From positions 1 through 64,000 of the forward strand of contig CAKRCD010000002.1 in NCBI GenBank assembly GCA_934307065.1: DNA of 64,000 nt, given 5' to 3'. The translations under genes were made by a program, and so were the position numbers. The DNA comes from an uncultured Bariatricus sp. (GTDB lineage Bacteria; Bacillota; Clostridia; Lachnospirales; Lachnospiraceae). The notes beneath the pieces were generated by a model. The model saw nothing but the letters and a program-made list of their open reading frames with translations, was not told the origin of the DNA and ran no database searches. Below are positions 61,861 through 64,000 of the stretch, piece after piece. Every line of letters begins with the position of its first letter. Positions within the stretch are counted from its first letter, which is position 1.

Positions 61861-62580
61861 ATGGAAAACAAGAAAAATAACAACCGGATAGGCAAGATAA
61901 TTGTGATTGCTTGTATCGTGGCTGCAATTTTATGTTATGTGTTCGTGCCATCTGTAAATCAGAGCTTTAACACGATTGCAAAGATGTTCTATTCAGGTGA
62001 TTTTACCGTAATGAGAGAATTTGTGGCATCTTATGGAGCCTATGCAGCAGCAGTTTCATTTGTACTGATGATTTTACAGTCAATAGCAGCTCCACTTCCG
62101 GCATTTATTCTTACTGTTGCCAATGCAAACCTGTTCGGCTGGTGGCAGGGCGCCATTCTTTCCTGGTCCAGTGCCATGGCTGGAGCTGCCATCTGCTTCT
62201 TTATTGCAAGAATCTTAGGACGTGATATTGTTGTGAAGTTAAATGGAAACAAGGGTGTAAAGCAGATTGAAGATTTCTTTGAAAAATATGGAAAGACCAG
62301 TGTTTTGGTTGCAAGACTTCTTCCGTTTATTTCATTTGATATTGTAAGTTATGTGGCAGGTCTTACACCAATGTCTTTCTGGGGCTTCTTTATCGCAACA
62401 GGAATCGGTCAGCTTCCGGCAACCATCGTGTACTCTTATGTGGGAGGAATGCTTACCGGTGGAGCAAAGTTACTGGTAAATGGTCTTTTAATTATGTTTG
62501 CGGTATTTGGGGTTGTTGCCATTCTGCGTCAGATTTACACAGAGAGACAGAAGAAAAATAAGAACAAAACAGAGGAATAG
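61861..62580 (+). CDS. TVP38/TMEM64 (VTT domain) membrane protein
   Basis: The 239-residue protein has about six membrane segments and the VTT-domain features NANLFGWWQGAILSWSSAMAGAAICFFIARILGRD and RLLPFISFDIVSYVAGLTPMSFWGFFIAT. VTT/DedA proteins act as lipid scramblases or transporters. AGAGGAG RBS. The next gene is a second, related VTT protein 1 bp downstream, so the two may work as a pair. Confidence 0.92.
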   Translation: MENKKNNNRIGKIIVIACIVAAILCYVFVPSVNQSFNTIAKMFYSGDFTVMREFVASYGAYAAAVSFVLMILQSIAAPLPAFILTVANANLFGWWQGAILSWSSAMAGAAICFFIARILGRDIVVKLNGNKGVKQIEDFFEKYGKTSVLVARLLPFISFDIVSYVAGLTPMSFWGFFIATGIGQLPATIVYSYVGGMLTGGAKLLVNGLLIMFAVFGVVAILRQIYTERQKKNKNKTEE

Positions 62581-62581
62581 G

Positions 62582-63265
62582 ATGAAAAAGAAGAATATCA
62601 AAATTATTATTTTTATTATAATTGTTTTGGCAGTTCTTATCGGAAATCACTACTTTGGTTGGTCGGCATATCTTAGTGATGCCGACCATTTGAATTTTAT
62701 TGCGGAATTAGTGAAGGAGCATAAGATACTGGCATTCTGGTGTTATGTAGGTGTGACCATCGTAGGTTGTGTGGTGCTGGCACTTCCGGGAATTACTTTT
62801 GCGGTTATTTCGGGAATGCTGTTTGGACCATGGCTCGGAACGCTGGCATGTCTGGTGGCAACTACGCTTGGGGCAATGGCAGCGTTCCTTGTGGGACGTT
62901 TTTTCTTAAAAGATGCAGTAAAGCCCATGCTGGAAAAGAACAGTGTGTTAAAGAAGCTGTTGTTTAGTGAAAATCCAAAGAATGATACCATTGTGTTGAT
63001 GATTACCCGTATGGTTCCGATTTTTCCATATAATCTACAGAACTTTGCGTATGGGATTACGGACATCAGTTTTGCAAGATATTCCATATTGACCTTTCTT
63101 TTCATGATGCCGGGTGTGGCACTTTACACGGTAGGAGCGGCAGGACTTACGGCAGAGTCAGGGAAATGGAAATATTTTGTGTTTGCGGCAGTGCTGGCAG
63201 TGGTAGTGACTGTGGCAGGAATGATGATTCGAAAGAAATATCTGTCGGAGGAAGAAAATGAATAG
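62582..63265 (+). CDS. TVP38/TMEM64 (VTT domain) membrane protein, second copy
   Basis: The 227-residue paralogue of the preceding gene has VISGMLFGPWLGTLACLVATTLGAMAAFLVGRFF and RMVPIFPYNLQNFAYGITDISFARY. ATG 62582 follows GAGGAATAGG; the longer frame from 62498 would lie within the upstream gene. It overlaps the next gene by 8 bp, indicating an operon. Confidence 0.92.
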   Translation: MKKKNIKIIIFIIIVLAVLIGNHYFGWSAYLSDADHLNFIAELVKEHKILAFWCYVGVTIVGCVVLALPGITFAVISGMLFGPWLGTLACLVATTLGAMAAFLVGRFFLKDAVKPMLEKNSVLKKLLFSENPKNDTIVLMITRMVPIFPYNLQNFAYGITDISFARYSILTFLFMMPGVALYTVGAAGLTAESGKWKYFVFAAVLAVVVTVAGMMIRKKYLSEEENE

Positions 63266-63947
63266 AGCACTGATTTTATTTACCAGGGTCCCAATACCGG
63301 GGAAAACGAAAACAAGGCTTATGCCATTTCTGAGCGGAGAGGAATGCGCACAGCTCCATACCTGTTTTGTGAAGGATATTTACGAGAAGGCAAAGCAGGT
63401 AGAGGCAGATTTGTTTGTATTCTATACGCCAAAGGATGAAAAAGAATTGTTAAAATCAGTGGTGGACAGCGAGGCAGTCTGTCTTCCACAGTATGGGGAT
63501 GATTTGGGAGAGCGGATGAAAAATGCCATCGGAATTGCGTTTCGCATGGGATATGAGCGGGTCATTCTGATAGGAACGGATATTCCGCAAATTCATCCGG
63601 AGACACTTCGGAATGCATTTGACAATCTGGAGGACAAGGATATCGTGATTCATCCTACTTTTGATGGGGGATATTATCTTATCGGTATGAAGCAGGAATA
63701 TGACTCCATCTGGAAAATTGAACGATATGGAACGAATACGGTCATTTATGATACTCTGCAGCATATGAGAAATGAACGGCTTTCTACTGCAGTAGGTCAG
63801 ATGTACTACGATGTGGACGACAAAGACGATTTGCTGCACTTATATCATGATATTGAAAAAGGGGCTATCTGCAACTGCCCTGTTACGATTGATTATCTGG
63901 AACTTGTACTAAAAGAAAAGTTGGAGAGAGAAGATGAGAACATTTAA
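63258..63947 (+). CDS. TIGR04282-type glycosyltransferase
   Basis: The 229-residue protein has ILFTRVPIPGKTKTRL at the N-terminus, ILIGTDIPQIHPETLRNAF with a metal-binding Asp, and HPTFDGGYYLIGMK. This GT-A type family is named for arsenosugar synthesis loci, but most members have other unknown roles. The VTT proteins upstream and the Fe-S protein downstream suggest a lipid- or envelope-related small-molecule pathway. It overlaps both neighbours. Confidence 0.9.
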   Translation: MNRALILFTRVPIPGKTKTRLMPFLSGEECAQLHTCFVKDIYEKAKQVEADLFVFYTPKDEKELLKSVVDSEAVCLPQYGDDLGERMKNAIGIAFRMGYERVILIGTDIPQIHPETLRNAFDNLEDKDIVIHPTFDGGYYLIGMKQEYDSIWKIERYGTNTVIYDTLQHMRNERLSTAVGQMYYDVDDKDDLLHLYHDIEKGAICNCPVTIDYLELVLKEKLEREDENI

Positions 63948-64000
63948 TATAGATGACTGTGTACATTGTGGAGCATGTACAGAACACTGTCTTTTTTTGC
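63934..64000 (+). CDS. iron-sulfur protein, partial at window edge
   Basis: ATG 63934, after GGAGAGAG, opens MRTFNIDDCVHCGACTEHCL and runs off the window. The CxxCxxxC pattern is the start of a [4Fe-4S] ferredoxin domain as in GlpC/HdrD-type heterodisulfide-reductase-like proteins. Only 22 residues are visible, so the class is tentative. It overlaps the glycosyltransferase gene by 14 bp. Confidence 0.75.
   Translation, partial: MRTFNIDDCVHCGACTEHCLFL

Overview
The window reads as about 64 kb of chromosome from a low-GC, endospore-forming Clostridia member, most likely a gut-type Lachnospiraceae (Blautia, Dorea or Mediterraneibacter-like). This is inferred from the spoIIA and spoVA genes, an alpha/beta-type spore protein gene, a DHOdehase type 1B pyrimidine cluster with pyrK, a T-box ahead of valS, AddAB rather than RecBCD, strong AGGAGG ribosome binding sites and nearly all genes on the plus strand. 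No rRNA, tRNA, CRISPR array or insertion sequence is visible.

Region by region: (1) 1-3050 holds a TipA-type MerR regulator and a two-gene metal-efflux unit (CaCA exchanger plus TMEM165/GDT1 protein) behind what looks like a complete yybP-ykoY manganese riboswitch with its terminator. (2) 3120-15190 is an accessory patchwork: an S66 peptidase ending in a 9-bp repeat, a DUF4143 ATPase, a U32-like protein, acetyltransferase, an unidentified structured leader with an attenuator ahead of a short PBECR4-like gene, two Nudix hydrolases, an HTH-dCMP deaminase fusion, a minus-strand alpha/beta hydrolase, Ogt, decayed fragments including a YhcG/DUF1016 pseudogene, a VOC protein, a BNR-type membrane protein and a HEPN-MNT toxin-antitoxin pair. 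Direct repeats of 20 bp flank the Nudix plus deaminase part. (3) 15270-35180 is core: leucyl aminopeptidase, a two-component system, Ung, a TPR lipoprotein, HflX, AddB-AddA, a spore protein, a WecG/TagA-type glycosyltransferase, a CdaR-like regulator, FtsE-FtsX with an M23 hydrolase, and an S41 protease. (4) 35270-40310 is pyrC-pyrF-pyrK-pyrD-pyrE, interrupted by a REP-like repeat between pyrF and pyrK. (5) 40320-43190 holds VanZ, a small membrane protein and a long M29 aminopeptidase. (6) 43300-46840 is purE-purM-purN-purD. (7) 46880-54880 is T-box-valS, an LtaS-like enzyme, folC, a 44-residue protein and a TPR membrane protein. (8) 54930-60940 carries spoIIAA-spoIIAB-sigF, a molybdopterin oxidoreductase with its four-cluster ferredoxin subunit, and spoVAA-spoVAB-spoVAC. 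(9) 60940-61200 is a hairpin/repeat patch where spoVAD might have been expected. (10) 61297-64000 has a C_GCAxxG_C_C protein, two VTT (TVP38/TMEM64) membrane proteins, a TIGR04282-type glycosyltransferase and the start of a Fe-S protein cut by the window edge.

How they work together: the pyr genes cover the steps from carbamoyl-aspartate to UMP; the pur genes give four steps of IMP synthesis; FtsEX probably gates the adjacent M23 hydrolase; AddAB repairs double-strand breaks; SpoIIAA-SpoIIAB control SigF, and a SigF/SigG-like promoter ahead of the spoVA genes fits forespore expression. The most open-ended items are the orphan leader RNA at 7284-7450, the repeat-flanked nucleotide-enzyme module, the REP-like family with paired-base changes, and the orphan molybdenum/tungsten enzyme lodged between sporulation operons.
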